From NCBI GenBank assembly GCA_002633005.1, contig NMRA01000007.1:1134811-1198810 (forward strand): a DNA stretch of 64,000 nucleotides, read 5' to 3'. Position numbers and translations under genes: made by a program. The notes beneath the pieces were generated by a model that did not search any database, was not told the origin of the DNA, and saw only the letters and a program-made list of their open reading frames with translations. This stretch comes from Phoronis australis (lineage: Eukaryota; Phoronida; Phoronidae). Shown here piece after piece: positions 49,801 through 57,238 of this stretch. Numbering within the stretch: position 1 is the stretch's first letter; each line of letters starts with the position of its first letter.

Positions 49801-52341
49801 AAAAACGACAGTTATGTATTTCCAGACAAAGTGTTATGGAATTATTGATGATAGACCACTATTGTGAAATCTCACCAATTAAAGACACAATATGGCCGCC
49901 AGATGAAATTCCATGTTGTCATTTTTTCCATGAAAGATACGTCATGCCAAATGAACGCCTTAACATGTTCAAGTTCTGGACCATCAGACGATAGTTTGAA
50001 ATATTGTGGGCACTCGCAACAAAGTTAGAAGCCATTGCAAAATGAAAAGTAAGGAAAATTGGGGATTATTTTTGCAAAAAATTGGTGAGATTTGACCTTA
50101 AATCTACTCACCTGCACATCCACTTTAGGGGGCGCTTGTTCAGCCAGTGTACACATGCCCTCGTTCAGTGTGACATTTCGCTGGCTCATCACATTCACAC
50201 CTCGTTTGTATGAGATTCCTAGCCTGAGCTCCTTCTGTTTCTCTTCCAACTCTTTTACCTGTACCCGGAGACCTTTGAACTTGGGGTTACCAGCCACAGC
50301 CAGGTCCTCAATAGTGTCTTTAATCTGTTTAATGATCTTGTCATTTTCTTGAAGGTCATTTTGGATTTTTTGGACTTTGAAATTTAGCTCGTTATCCTAG
50401 ACAAAGGATAAGCAACCAATTAAGACATATAACATTAAACACACAATTTTCTGACTAGTGGCTCTGTTGGATGTTATTGCAACTAAAATATTGAAAGAAA
50501 ACCTAAATGTAACAGATCCCAGCAGCAGTTAAAAGTGTATCATGCTTCATTATCCGAATTTAAAGAAAGCCACAGCAATGTATATTTAATGGTTGAGATC
50601 AGATCTCATAATTGTTGCGTAACATTGGTATCATTTGATAGAGGTTTTTCCTCAATTGTTATTGTTACGGTTACCCATTTTCCCGGTTGAGTATTCAGGT
50701 ATGGTGTTGACCTGGATTTTGATTGAGTAGGAACGCTGGGCTTCCATCCCATATATGGAAGAGAATCCCTGGGAGGTACCACTTGCAGGGATCATTTGCC
50801 AGTTTGGAGATTGAGTGGCCACTCAATTGTTGTGAACAGAGGAGGTGGTTGAAAGCTGACAAAACAATCACAGGATTTTAAATACAGGGAGCATACAACC
50901 CTACCCTAGGTACAAAGGTGATAAGATGTGCAGCTTTGAGTTAGGGTAATTAAGGTAGGCGAAATAAAATCTGACAGAAACTGTCACGAAAACCAAGACT
51001 CTACTTTGAGTAAGTTAAAATCGTAAGAGGCAGTAAAAACTGCAGTTATTATTATCTGTAGAGCAATGATATGCGTCAAATATTGACCAATTTCATTTTT
51101 TCATTGATTCTTTCATAAACTGTTCCTCTCCCAAAGATTGTGTACAGTTCACAACAAATTACCCATTAGGGTGTTCTTCTGTTCAGTGACTTTACCAGAC
51201 ATAGAGCAGTTGTGAGTGTGTGATAACATCTAGCTCCTTTGTTAACTGCTGGTATGACAACATGCTCCAGGCTTATTACGGACCACCTGTGAACACAGCT
51301 AAACCCCAGCCAGTGCGAATTGTTATGTTTGGAAAGAATAGATTGTCATAAGTTCGATTGTAGTGGGGAGATTTTGGTGATTCAAAAACTAAAAATGATC
51401 AGCATTTGTTGAGGAGTTCAGAAATGCTATTGGTTTATGTTCAAATATGATATAACTTAACTTTTATTTTTAACAGCACAGTCCAGTCAGGCTAGATAGG
51501 ATCTTATGGGAGATTAGAGCAATTATTGAACAAAAGAGAGTTGGCCCTCCAATCATAAATGCCAGAATGGAGTTAATCAGTGGTGTAAGATATCGGCTAC
51601 AGGGGTCATCCTCCCAACTTGTTGTTGGGCTATAGAATCGAACAAGTTGGGAGCAATGGGGAAAATGCCATAACGCAGAATAGTTACAAGTCATAAAGAG
51701 TTTTATTACAAGCAACCAAACTGACTTTCTAAATAAATTTCACTTTGTCAAAGTTGTCAACATCTCCTGACTGCTCAAAGAAAAAGTTTGATAACAGGAA
51801 TATTTGTTCAAGTTGGAAGGAATTAAAGACTTTGATGTTTTAGTCACTGAAAAGCTTCCGGTATATGAAGCTCCTATAAGAGCTACATCATCTGCAGTTC
51901 AACTAGACGGTGGCCACTGTCTACCCCCCACACCCTCCCACTAGACAGTGACCACAGTCTCTAGCTGGCCAGTAGAGACGGTGTAGCCTCTATAGTCAAT
52001 ATGAGGCATAATTCGTCGAAAAGCTTCTAGAGACAGTGATCACTGTCTACGCCACCCCACACCTACTATGCCTGTAACCCATAGCCTGGATTGCGGGGGG
52101 GGGGGCAGATTATTTTGATGTCATAAGCGATATTCTTGCCATTCCCACAGTTCAATCACAACATGCTTTTATGGTAACAACTACAACTAATGATCGAATT
52201 CACTGGCATGGAATGAATTACCTCTCGTGGGCTTGGAAACTGCAAATTTGAAGCTTCCAGCATCAGGTACAGGGAAAAACTGGCAGCTGCAAACATAGCC
52301 AGCCCAACAAACACAAGTTTTTTACGCATGGCTGTGTTCAT
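20435..52341 (-). CDS. MAN2A: Golgi alpha-mannosidase II, complete gene, 21 coding exons
   Basis: Type II Golgi membrane enzyme (glycoside hydrolase family 38). After GlcNAc-transferase I acts, it removes the alpha-1,3 and alpha-1,6 mannoses from GlcNAcMan5GlcNAc2, committing N-glycans to complex type. Joining the 21 exons gives 3468 coding bases, 1155 residues, close to human MAN2A1 and MAN2A2 (about 1144-1150); all phases match and all introns are GT/AG. Order: short cytosolic tail, signal anchor (residues about 9-27), coiled-coil stem (about 41-110), catalytic domain from about 140. Conserved residues: zinc ligands H180 and D182 in HSHND, nucleophile D294 in AIDPFGHSP, candidate acid/base D431 in GDDFRY, zinc ligand H574 in QHHDAITG. 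The motif [12 protein letters not shown] marks the Golgi class rather than the lysosomal MAN2B class. MAN2A1 and MAN2A2 arose by vertebrate duplication, so I use MAN2A. Nothing key is missing; activity is inferred. Confidence 0.97.
20588..21593 (-). other. MAN2A intron 20
   Basis: Contains a 37-bp inverted repeat at 21122-21230 (listed separately); otherwise nothing recognised. Confidence 0.7.
21122..21230. repeat. Long inverted repeat (hairpin)
   Basis: ACCAAATTGTATACAACTTC (left, from 21128) and its exact complement GAAGTTGTATACAATTTGGT (right) extend to arms of about 37 bp with few mismatches, including ACATGT on both sides of a loop of about 28 bases. Could fold strongly in the pre-mRNA. 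Confidence 0.75.
21594..21911 (-). CDS. MAN2A: MAN2A coding exon 20
   Basis: Residues 1000-1105, phase 0 to 0. [34 protein letters not shown] and [13 protein letters not shown] follow MAN2A1 (YPSLLSHITSSLMN, LPCDIHLVNLRT, LILHRKGFDC). The exon borders are also those expected by homology. Confidence 0.94.
22461..22594 (-). CDS. MAN2A: MAN2A coding exon 19
   Basis: Residues 955-999: [20 protein letters not shown] then VKDNKRT and FRLLLE, equal to the family block (I)MDRRL.QDD.RGLGQGV.DNK, which lines the substrate pocket. Donor GTGAGC. Confidence 0.95.
23041..23485. repeat. Direct repeat pair in intron 18
   Basis: 23041-23210 and 23336-23485 share TACCAT.TTGCCATG, an AATAATGCC/GATAATGCC block, CTTTTTTAC and (C)GCCCAAG with similar spacing; about 150 bp each and well diverged. 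Fills most of intron 18 (22595-23580), which holds nothing else recognisable. Confidence 0.5.
23581..23722 (-). CDS. MAN2A: MAN2A coding exon 18
   Basis: Residues 908-955: [20 protein letters not shown] and [11 protein letters not shown], both strongly conserved ([17 protein letters not shown]). Donor GTGAGT. Confidence 0.95.
24606..24740. mobile_element. Tc1/mariner-like MITE fragment in intron 17
   Basis: Starts TACAGTACAAGACAAAA, the same end as the element at 58158, and shares internal words (CATGACAG, TACTATTAAG, GCCACCTT.CT) over 130 bp. The opposite end is missing. Confidence 0.55.
24751..24785. repeat. Short perfect hairpin
   Basis: CTTCCTGATATACA and TGTATATCAGGGAAG pair with one bulged base around a six-base loop, just after the MITE fragment. 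Confidence 0.75.
24844..24977 (-). CDS. MAN2A: MAN2A coding exon 17
   Basis: Residues 863-907: [20 protein letters not shown] and FFTDLNGFQ, the conserved NIVDIR...FYTDLNGYQ block. Donor GTGAGT. Confidence 0.94.
25309..25372 (+). repeat. TTTCACACCA tandem repeat
   Basis: Four degenerate units of CTTTCACACCAGTCA type in intron 16 (24978-25535), which is otherwise plain. Confidence 0.75.
25536..25647 (-). CDS. MAN2A: MAN2A coding exon 16
   Basis: Residues 826-863: [20 protein letters not shown] then HVVRL. Matches the segment after GAYLFLPDG in the family (VRVTHGRIYSEV). Donor GTATAG. Confidence 0.9.
26012..26128 (-). CDS. MAN2A: MAN2A coding exon 15
   Basis: Residues 787-825, phase 0 to 0. 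[20 protein letters not shown] then LPNGEAK; the [10 protein letters not shown](N/D)G motif is a family hallmark. Confidence 0.94.
26129..27550 (-). other. MAN2A intron 14 with a degenerate repeat type
   Basis: Several blocks of the type ATTTGCCAA.TTTCATGAAA...AAAGAT around 26925-27330 resemble each other and 16560-16600. At 27380-27415 an 18-bp unit GGACGTCCAGATAGAGAT is repeated twice exactly. Confidence 0.55.
27551..27647 (-). CDS. MAN2A: MAN2A coding exon 14
   Basis: Residues 754-786: [20 protein letters not shown], matching the family's ENSFVLLRFDQTGLM region. Two overlapping donors exist (GTGTAA and GTAAGT two bases later); I use GTAAGT, which keeps frame with exon 15. Confidence 0.88.
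28343..28384 (+). repeat. 21-bp tandem duplication in intron 13
   Basis: Two exact units of AATAACACATCACAGTTTAG plus A. The rest of intron 13 (27648-28596) has one end-like fragment GGGGTTCGTTTCATAAAA at 27870, related to the MITE end at 36601. Confidence 0.8.
28597..28727 (-). CDS. MAN2A: MAN2A coding exon 13
   Basis: Residues 711-754: [17 protein letters not shown] then a polar, little conserved stretch [15 protein letters not shown]. Donor GTACAG is weak beyond the GT but the phase is right. Confidence 0.88.
29695..29800 (-). repeat. Possible tRNA-derived SINE relic
   Basis: On the minus strand GTGGCCTAGTGCATAGAG resembles a tRNA A box; the B-box position carries only a weak match. Weakly supported. 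Confidence 0.25.
29964..30341 (+). repeat. 54-bp minisatellite, seven copies
   Basis: Units of 54 bp (GGGCTATTCATTGGAAAGTA then a GTTCC(G/C).GTATGGCTTATAAT block), about seven in tandem with a few percent divergence. Because 54 is a multiple of three, one frame stays open over part of it; the resulting peptide is an artefact. Lies in intron 12. Confidence 0.95.
30520..30728 (-). repeat. 25-bp tandem array built from the exon 12 splice donor
   Basis: On the minus strand nine units, most 25 bp and of the form GTATGAAGGAATAGACAAG then TACAAG, follow each other from the exon 12 end. Unit junctions copy the exon/intron border (ACAAG|GTA). GT starts lie at 30719 (the real donor), 30699, 30678, 30628, 30603, 30578 and 30553; units at 30653 and 30528 have lost the GT. 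The first two spacings are 20 and 21 bp, the rest 25. Confidence 0.85.
30720..30885 (-). CDS. MAN2A: MAN2A coding exon 12
   Basis: Residues 655-710: [20 protein letters not shown] then PSVEV, the start of the beta-sandwich part. I end it at 30720 (donor GTAGGA) because joining to exon 13 gives [14 protein letters not shown], matching KYRIIFKARVPPMG of the fly enzyme. The donor is the first unit of a 25-bp repeat array (30520-30728), so downstream donor-like sites abound. Confidence 0.93.
30886..32067 (-). other. MAN2A intron 11
   Basis: AT-rich, no repeats or genes recognised. Confidence 0.5.
32068..32135 (-). CDS. MAN2A: MAN2A coding exon 11
   Basis: Residues 633-655, only 68 bases: [20 protein letters not shown] then EPT. 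Corresponds to the DSLPQ..IIRLSAEP segment of MAN2A1 before the first beta domain. Phase 0 in, 2 out. Confidence 0.88.
32400..32615 (+). repeat. 24-bp minisatellite
   Basis: About nine units AAGTAAGGCAATTTTGAACA plus ATAG, with two 20-bp variants lacking TAAG. In intron 10 (32136-33107). The multiple-of-three unit opens three overlapping minus-strand frames with repetitive Leu/Phe/Lys or Cys/Ser/Lys peptides; none is a gene. Confidence 0.95.
33108..33228 (-). CDS. MAN2A: MAN2A coding exon 10
   Basis: Residues 592-632, helical linker region ([13 protein letters not shown], then DTLFFNV). Moderately conserved; accepted because acceptor, donor GTAAGT and both phases fit the neighbours exactly. 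Confidence 0.88.
34199..34370. mobile_element. 172-bp MITE in intron 9, copy 1
   Basis: Ends TTGACCTATCGCAAGC and GGTGATAGGCCAA (inverted), same family as 58899-59072. Internal conserved blocks: AACAATAAGTTT, TGTTGTTTGTC, CTTGGAAACGAA, TGTGTCAA and CTCAAAATCCTGGT. Confidence 0.65.
34665..34847 (-). CDS. MAN2A: MAN2A coding exon 9 (second zinc motif)
   Basis: Residues 531-592. Ends with [20 protein letters not shown] and VVVDYG; H574 corresponds to zinc ligand H471 of the fly enzyme and D575 to the adjacent active-site aspartate. This closes the catalytic metal site. Confidence 0.96.
34848..36168 (-). other. MAN2A intron 8
   Basis: Only the hairpin element at 35995-36074 stands out. Confidence 0.6.
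35995..36074. mobile_element. 80-bp hairpin element
   Basis: CAGGGGTCCTGGATTTTGAG then AACCAGTTT at the left is mirrored by AAACTGGTTCTCC and ATGCAGAATCCCTG at the right; TAA on both sides may be a 3-bp target duplication. A minimal foldback MITE. Confidence 0.6.
36169..36549 (-). CDS. MAN2A: MAN2A coding exon 8 (acid/base)
   Basis: Residues 404-531, the longest exon. [29 protein letters not shown] with the candidate general acid/base D431, [31 protein letters not shown] and [15 protein letters not shown] follow the family order without gaps. Ends in an AAG|GTACCT donor. Confidence 0.97.
36601..36892. mobile_element. About 290-bp MITE in intron 7
   Basis: Left end CACTGGGGTCTGTTTCATGA, right end CATAAAACAGACCCCCGG, inverted; inner AGTGACTTG / CAAGTCACT also pair. 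A solo end of this type occurs at 27870. It sits 52 bases upstream of the exon 8 acceptor on the transcript side. Confidence 0.65.
37759..37984. mobile_element. 226-bp MITE with (TA)n core
   Basis: ACCTTATTCACGCAGTCGCC then ATTT at the left is matched exactly, inverted, by AAATGGCGACTGCGTGAATA then AGGT at the right; similarity continues inward to about 60 bp (CCTCTTTT.AGGT against ACCTAAAAAGAGG). The core is a TA-rich run at 37825-37875. Confidence 0.8.
38929..39115 (-). CDS. MAN2A: MAN2A coding exon 7
   Basis: Residues 342-404: [20 protein letters not shown] and [15 protein letters not shown], nearly invariant in Golgi alpha-mannosidase II. The cysteines CGPDPKICC are those of the family. 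Donor GTAAGT. Confidence 0.95.
39212..40895. repeat. Direct repeat pair in intron 6
   Basis: 39212-39412 and 40675-40895 share AACTGAATACACA, ACCAAGCATG, AACTGTAATTAAGTT/ACCTGTAATTAAGTT, AACTGGTGTGGAAATGGGTA and CACCTGTGGCCA in order. About 200 bp each, 1.3 kb apart. Confidence 0.7.
42750..42985. repeat. Interspersed repeat, copy 2 (pair at 2040-2260)
   Basis: Same orientation as copy 1; shared blocks include GATGCTGGG.TCATCAAGT, CGTAAGCCAT.AT.TACTCG and AGTAGAATAGAAAAT. Confidence 0.6.
43127..43300 (-). CDS. MAN2A: MAN2A coding exon 6 (nucleophile)
   Basis: Residues 284-342. [19 protein letters not shown] carries the catalytic nucleophile D294 (D204 in the fly enzyme), then [17 protein letters not shown] and the end FMWRQNW. 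Donor GTAGGT. Confidence 0.96.
43906..44033 (-). CDS. MAN2A: MAN2A coding exon 5
   Basis: Residues 241-284: [20 protein letters not shown] and DQMIEGNEY, matching the family's QLEIVTGGWVMPDEA. The usual Gly-Gly-Trp-Val-Met-Pro is Ser-Gly-Trp-Val-Met-Thr here, a mild departure. Confidence 0.94.
44816..44890 (+). repeat. 25-bp tandem repeat, three copies
   Basis: Three exact units of ATTCAAGAGCCTGCAGTCGG then GTGTC in intron 4 (44034-45174), with a partial fourth (CTTGCAGTCGG). Exactness suggests recent origin. Confidence 0.95.
45175..45346 (-). CDS. MAN2A: MAN2A coding exon 4
   Basis: Residues 184-241, beginning [14 protein letters not shown] and including [18 protein letters not shown] and WWSEID. 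I end it at the strong donor GTATGT (45174) because this phase joins exon 5 exactly; the frame stays open beyond but is intronic. Confidence 0.94.
45495..46178 (+). repeat. 34-36-bp minisatellite with higher-order structure
   Basis: About nineteen units of CTCTCTCACTGATCATTAAC then TTAGACACATCATT in intron 3. A marker variant (TCATCAAGTTAGACACATTA) recurs at about 45557, 45799 and 46005, so blocks of six to seven units were duplicated as a whole. Confidence 0.92.
46355..46381 (-). ncRNA. Hammerhead-ribozyme-like core
   Basis: On the minus strand: CTGATGA, one base, GAGAC, loop ATGCA, GTCTC, GAAA. This has every fixed base of the hammerhead catalytic core and a perfect 5-bp stem II. Such cores occur in Penelope-like elements and retrozymes. 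I find no local stem III partner with a cleavage site, so self-cleavage from this copy alone is unlikely. Flanks include CAAACAAACAAATTC and a GGAATGAACATATACGAAGC stretch that look like element sequence. Confidence 0.4.
47002..47146 (-). CDS. MAN2A: MAN2A coding exon 3
   Basis: Residues 136-184. Contains [15 protein letters not shown] and the first zinc motif [10 protein letters not shown], where H180 and D182 correspond to H90 and D92 of the fly enzyme. Ends after the first base of a glycine codon. Confidence 0.95.
47626..47910 (+). pseudogene. LINE ORF1 relic (L1/Tx1-like RNA-binding protein)
   Basis: Plus-strand frames read [15 protein letters not shown] and CHRLQK, then, one frame over after a stop, [20 protein letters not shown] then KTASVLR, and [11 protein letters not shown]. 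This is the order of the L1-type ORF1 C-terminal region (FLKEKLGI..., AHR.G, KPRPIIVKF...R..VL..A..L, GT.ISV..DFS). Frameshifts and stops show it is dead. Confidence 0.6.
48437..48562 (+). pseudogene. LINE ORF2 N-terminal relic (endonuclease start)
   Basis: [20 protein letters not shown] then VFDKLRIKN matches the beginning of L1/Tx1-type endonuclease domains (..N(C/V).GL....KR..VF..L...). It lies about 0.5 kb past the ORF1 relic in the same direction, as expected for one element; the catalytic remainder is absent. Confidence 0.55.
48999..49063 (+). repeat. 14-15-bp tandem repeat
   Basis: Five degenerate units of TCTGTGACGGACG in intron 2, after the LINE relic. Confidence 0.85.
50112..50396 (-). 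CDS. MAN2A: MAN2A coding exon 2 (stem)
   Basis: Residues 41-135, phase 0 to 0. Lys/Glu-rich heptad-like sequence ([30 protein letters not shown]) predicts the lumenal coiled-coil stem, followed by a possible N-glycosylation site NVT. The stem is the least conserved part of the family. It is flanked by CTAG acceptor and GTGAGT donor. Confidence 0.9.
51178..52060. repeat. Dispersed repeat, copy B, in intron 1
   Basis: Uninterrupted copy whose parts match 11415-11945 and 14010-14210. It contains the CCCAACTTGTT...AACAAGTTGGG hairpin near 51614-51653 and ends among tandem words GACAGTG(A/G)CCAC. Occupies about half of intron 1 (50397-52221). Confidence 0.65.
52222..52341 (-). CDS. MAN2A: MAN2A coding exon 1
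   Basis: Residues 1-40: MNTAMRKK, then the hydrophobic anchor [20 protein letters not shown], which retains the FSLYLML of vertebrate MAN2A1. Positive charges before the anchor predict an N-in, lumenal C-terminal topology. The donor GTAATT begins at 52221, phase 0. Confidence 0.92.
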
Positions 52342-52344
52342 GTC

Positions 52345-52356
52345 TTAGACATCCAT
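52345..52356 (-). promoter_or_regulatory. Upstream ORF in the MAN2A leader
   Basis: Three bases after a probable 5' UTR acceptor (TTTGCAG ending at 52360) lies ATG GAT GTC TAA, a three-codon ORF that ends three bases before the MAN2A start codon (ATG at 52341). If the leader is spliced here, ribosomes meet this uORF first, which could damp translation. Confidence 0.35.
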
Positions 52357-53633
52357 CACCTGCAAACCAGTGTCACTCTCAATCCAAATTAAGACGTAGG
52401 CCTATGACACTGTCCCCAACTCTGCTCACTTGCCAAAGCAATGTCAGCTTCAGTTCAGGACCTCCAACGTCACCAGGAAAGGCGACATCTAGCGTATGAA
52501 AAGAAAATATCAGAACCAACCCCGTTTCCACTGCAGAATGATCTTTGAACCTTAGTAGCCGTTGTAAACGCATAAATTAAAGGACTTTTTGGCAACCGAC
52601 TTAAACATAGAGTTCTAAAAGTATGCTGAATATGATTACTACCGTAAACTGCCGTAAATCCACAGATTAGAGATTGTTTCCTAATTTTGCCAAAAGGTGT
52701 CATGGAAATTCAAGCAACTCTCCGCTGCAAGGAGGCGTGTAACATCAAAGTCCAAAAAGTTTCAAGTGGTGCGTATTTCTTTGAACTGGTAAGTTATTAT
52801 TTACATTATAACACTTGAAGCATAACGAAACATCCCTAAGTAAAAATTGGCGTGAGTGGACCTGAGTTTTGGAAATGAGAAGTTACGTTTGCTGGTGATT
52901 CGCCTGAAAGGCAAAGTAGGTTATCCTGTTTGAAGTTTGCCAATCTGGTACGCCCGCCCGCTAGTACTGGCGCTAGTGAGTGGTTAGCCAGCCAGCAACA
53001 GTTGTCAAAATACAGGTAGGAATCGGCGTGCATTAACTTCACATAGATCTCTAAATTTCGCACAGCCTGGGTAGTTCTGCTTGTCATGTCGTCATGAAAC
53101 TTAAATCAGCATGTAGCATGGGCAACACGTAGCCCTCGGTTGGCCGCTTAGGGGCTACAATACTTCCCATCGCTTTCTGTACACATTTTGTTCCATGTAT
53201 TTTAAACGGGTGGTTGGCCAAATCCGGCCACCCATTTTGAGTTTTCACCTCGTTAAAAATACATTCCACTCTTAAAATTATCACTTAAAAAAGTGCTTAC
53301 TTTTGTCATTGGTCCTTTCTACTTCTATGCATGTCTTCGATGAAGTTAAATTGTGAGAATTAAGGTGACTTTGGCGAAGAATTCCAACTCCACTTTTTTG
53401 GTTGCCGTTAACTTTTTCACTGCTCGCGCGATAACTACAAAGTATGTCAACTGAGTCACGTGTGTTAGGCAAAGGCTAGTGCGAGACTGAGCAAAGCGCG
53501 TGACACTAGCAAGTGACACTAGCAATCGACATGTGCAAAATAGCATGAGAAGATATCAGGTGAAATTTGTAAGATTTGTGTCCCTTGGTCTTTTTATTCG
53601 TCAACATGGGTGATTTCACGTAACTTCCTCAAA
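52357..53633 (-). promoter_or_regulatory. MAN2A upstream region
   Basis: A 5' UTR acceptor (AG at 52360-52361) implies an upstream non-coding exon, so the promoter is likely within or beyond this stretch. 52920-53000 is comparatively CpG-rich (ACGCCCGCCCGCTAG). No TATA box or other site that I would assert. Confidence 0.3.
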
Positions 53634-53643
53634 ATGGCACCTG
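53634..53643 (+). CDS. Possible first coding exon of a divergent gene
   Basis: AAAATGGCACCTG is followed directly by GTAAGAG: a good start context and a good splice donor after MAP. No following exon could be linked with confidence, so this may be chance. If real, it would share a divergent promoter with MAN2A. Confidence 0.12.
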
Positions 53644-56600
53644 GTAAGAGAAACTGGAGCAAACCGTGACAGATTTTCATCGATTTCTTCAAATTATCTT
53701 GACTGAATCATCTCCAGACTTATGGTATGAGTTTTTTACAACTCCATGTGCATATATGCATGTTTCATTTGATTTTATTTCCTGTATTTTGAAATGAGTA
53801 ACTTTTTGTGGGGATGTACTATCGCCCCTGTATGCCTGCAGCAGCCAGGGCGATGTAATTGCCTACATGTAGAGTAGCCTTGGTACAAAACTGTATACTA
53901 AATATACAACTTTGCACCGATGTGGGTAAAAAAGTGGTAAGATAAAATCTGACACAAAATTAGTTTCATTAAAAACTACAGTCTTCCTTGAGTTTTAAAC
54001 CAAATTATTTAACGGTGTTGGAAAAAAGGGCGTTCTACCGTTATTCTGCTGCTAAAGTTGTGGGGCGATCTTTAGCGATGGCTTTCGGCGCCATGAAATA
54101 TTACATCACCTGTTGGCCAGTTTCTGATCTGAGTATTCGACTTCTTTGCCAGGCTTGAATTTTTCCGTTTATCTTGGAAAACAAAGTTTTATTGCTCATT
54201 TAACATTATGAACATCTTTCTGTAATCCGGCGAAATAAATTGTGAATTATTACAGAAGTTCGAATTGACATTTTACGTGCTTATCAAGTGATATTTTGTG
54301 CTGAAAAAATAAATATTTGCATGTTAAAGAGTCGCGCGGGAGAGCTTGGTGTCATAGGATTTTTATGCAAAGCAACGTGCTAATGAGGCATACTGAAACT
54401 TAAAGTCCTGAGAATTATTGTAGTGTGTAGAAATTTTGAAATGTTAAGTCGACACCACTGTTTTTAACTCATATTGTCAGCGCATGTTGCCGAAGTCTTG
54501 TCGCCTTGGTAACCCAGCACGTGGAGATCCCTGCATGTCTTGTAGGCGTGACATTTGACCACGTTTGTTTTTTATTGTAATTGATTATCCTTTCCCTGCA
54601 TAACTGTGAATCGTGCTGTCTTCTATGACCTGATTGTCATAACTTTCTGAACTATACACCCTGCCACTAAATGCCAAGAATTAGGGGAAACCCTTGCTAG
54701 CTTTAGTTTGAAACCATTTTCGTAAACTTGTTCTTATTTAGGGTCTGTGGGTGAATTCTATATTATTGTATCCTAACTGAATTACTTCCTTGTTAAGGGT
54801 GTTTAGAGCCCTAGTTAACATGTTGAGACAATGATTACTTGACAAAAATTTCACCAACAGTACCGGTTAAAGATCACAATTTTGAAATTTGGTGCAACTG
54901 CAACCTGATCTTGACCCTTTGTTTTCTCGTTTCTTTTATCATAATTTCCATTTATGATCGACATATGTCCCGGATAATAGATAAATGATACGTGCGTCGC
55001 AAGCTCGTTACCAGAGATGAAAAGGAGACTGATGTAGGCGATAAAAGGTCATTTATTATGACTAGTACAATTACAATAAAATGAATACAGGTAAATAACG
55101 TATAATAGGTAATCTCTGGTAAGATGGGCACTAAAGAGCGCCGGCCACGTGGAAGTACGAGAGAATGACGAAAACTGGGAGGAAGAGGGTGGGAAAATTG
55201 AATGAGTTTTTGACGTACGACAATGTGGCCGGAACAAAGTGAATCGAAAGCGAGGTTACAATAACAAAGAAAAACGCCCCTAAAGACACGTGACAATCAT
55301 CAACCTATAAGAGCCAAGAGCTGACCAAACTCGAGGCACGTGATAACAACAGACCAATACGAAGGCTGGAAAAACGACGTGTAGTCCTGCACAAGGGAAT
55401 AATGGAATAAGCAGCTATAAACCCATGCATGTTTTTTTTTCTTTCCTTTTCTTTTTATATATTGTCCTGTGGGCAATTTATATATTGTCCTGTGGACAAT
55501 TGGCAAAATACGCAAAGCTATTTGCTTAATGAAAGAATTGTTTGTTTCTCCGGTAAAAACCATTTTTCTCTTTAATTGGGAGGGATGACATGTAAACATC
55601 CAGTTTGCTTGATTTTTTGTTTTGGTAGACGGAGATATATCGGGAGACGATGGTAATTAATGCGTAAAAATTGCAATACAGTGAAAAGGTATTTGGACTG
55701 GTATTTGATTTTGAACTGGAGTTGTGGAAAGAAAATATTTTATTTTTAACAATCAGTTAAAAAGGAAGCTCTGTTTTATAGTGCTCATAGCTGGTGCTGG
55801 TTGCAAATTTGGCAGCAAGAAATGACTGAATAACAGCACAAGTCACTTCATCAAATTAATTTTTGGTACCAAATGAGGCAACAACGAGATGGGTCTTGGG
55901 CTGTTATTTGAGTCCAAGTACAGGGACGAAGTCCATTGTCTGGATGTTCAAATTTTAAATCCACAAAATTGTTTTTGGAGTTACATTTAACCTGTAAAAA
56001 CACAGCAGTTACTTTTTACATTTATAACTGAACATCAAATTTACTTCATAACGATCCTTAAGCTTTTAAGCTGTATTTATTCAGTTTTGCAGGAACTTAA
56101 GACTAACATTGTAATGCCCTAGCCTTGGTGTATACAAATAAATGGAAAGGTTGCACTTTGTAAAGAAGGAGTATGATCTGACCAAAATTCATGTGGTTGA
56201 TGATTGTAGTTTCCTTGAATAATCAGAACTAATTATTGGGCCTAAAGTGTTGTTCTTCAAGTTAATTTACCTGTTAGAAATGTAATGGCAACAATTTAGT
56301 ACCAGCAATTCAGTTTTGTTTTGTTTTGTTTCGTTTCGTTTCGCTTTAATTTCTGTTAGAATCAGTTGAAGAATACAATAATGCGATTTCTTGACTCATG
56401 TTATTTCTTTAGTTTTTACCCATGTGACCCACATGTGTATATTTTGCTTTGTATTTTTGCCATGGGTTAAGTGTAGGTCTAATGCTCACAAAAGTTTACT
56501 GGTTAGGTTATATCTAATAACAGTTCTTGGCTTTTGATTAGGATAGCATGAAAGATGTGTAACTCTGTATTTTTTTACTCTAATTAGCTGCATTATAAAT

Positions 56601-57238
56601 CTTTAACCCACGAAAGCGCTGTGGTGGTAGGTTTTAATGATGATTTAACACACTTAGTACTGTCTAGCTGTTTGGAAACAAAAATAAAGTGTAGTGCCCA
56701 TGTCTTGCCAGTCCATGAGGAACCAAACCATTGATCAGTTGTCAAATGTGATTGTAAAGCATTGCACTATACTTGCATCAAAAACTAAAGGGTGACAAAA
56801 TAATCATCAGATGTGAGTGTGGGAGATGTAGTGAAGCTGTACGTCTTTGAAACTATAATCTGTGGTTGGATTAGGAATTCCTAAGAGGGAAATATGGGAT
56901 CAACAATAAGTATTTTTTTATTAATTATAATGCATTTATATTTGATGACATTGATACTCCTTTGTGCATGCTTTAAAGATCGGTCATACTATCCAAATGG
57001 ATATTGGTATGTAGAACTAAAAATCATGTCAGTTGCAGCTTATCTGCTCCAAGTCGATTAGATTCTCTTCATAGCTGAAACTTTATTTCCGTCCCCATGG
57101 TCATAACTACGTAACAACAAATCCAAATTAAGTCACAATAAAGTATGTGCTGTGGACATGCTGGAGACCAATTAAAAATATTAATGTACAAAGATTGTTG
57201 TTTTAAGTTCAATCACAGGTTTTGTCAAGTTCTTAATA
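53644..57238. other. Right flank without recognised genes
   Basis: Either intergenic or a long first intron. Contains a two-copy 23-bp repeat (TTATATATTGTCCTGTGG-type) at 55453-55500 and a (GTTTT)n-like run at 56313-56347. No coding region supported. Confidence 0.5.
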
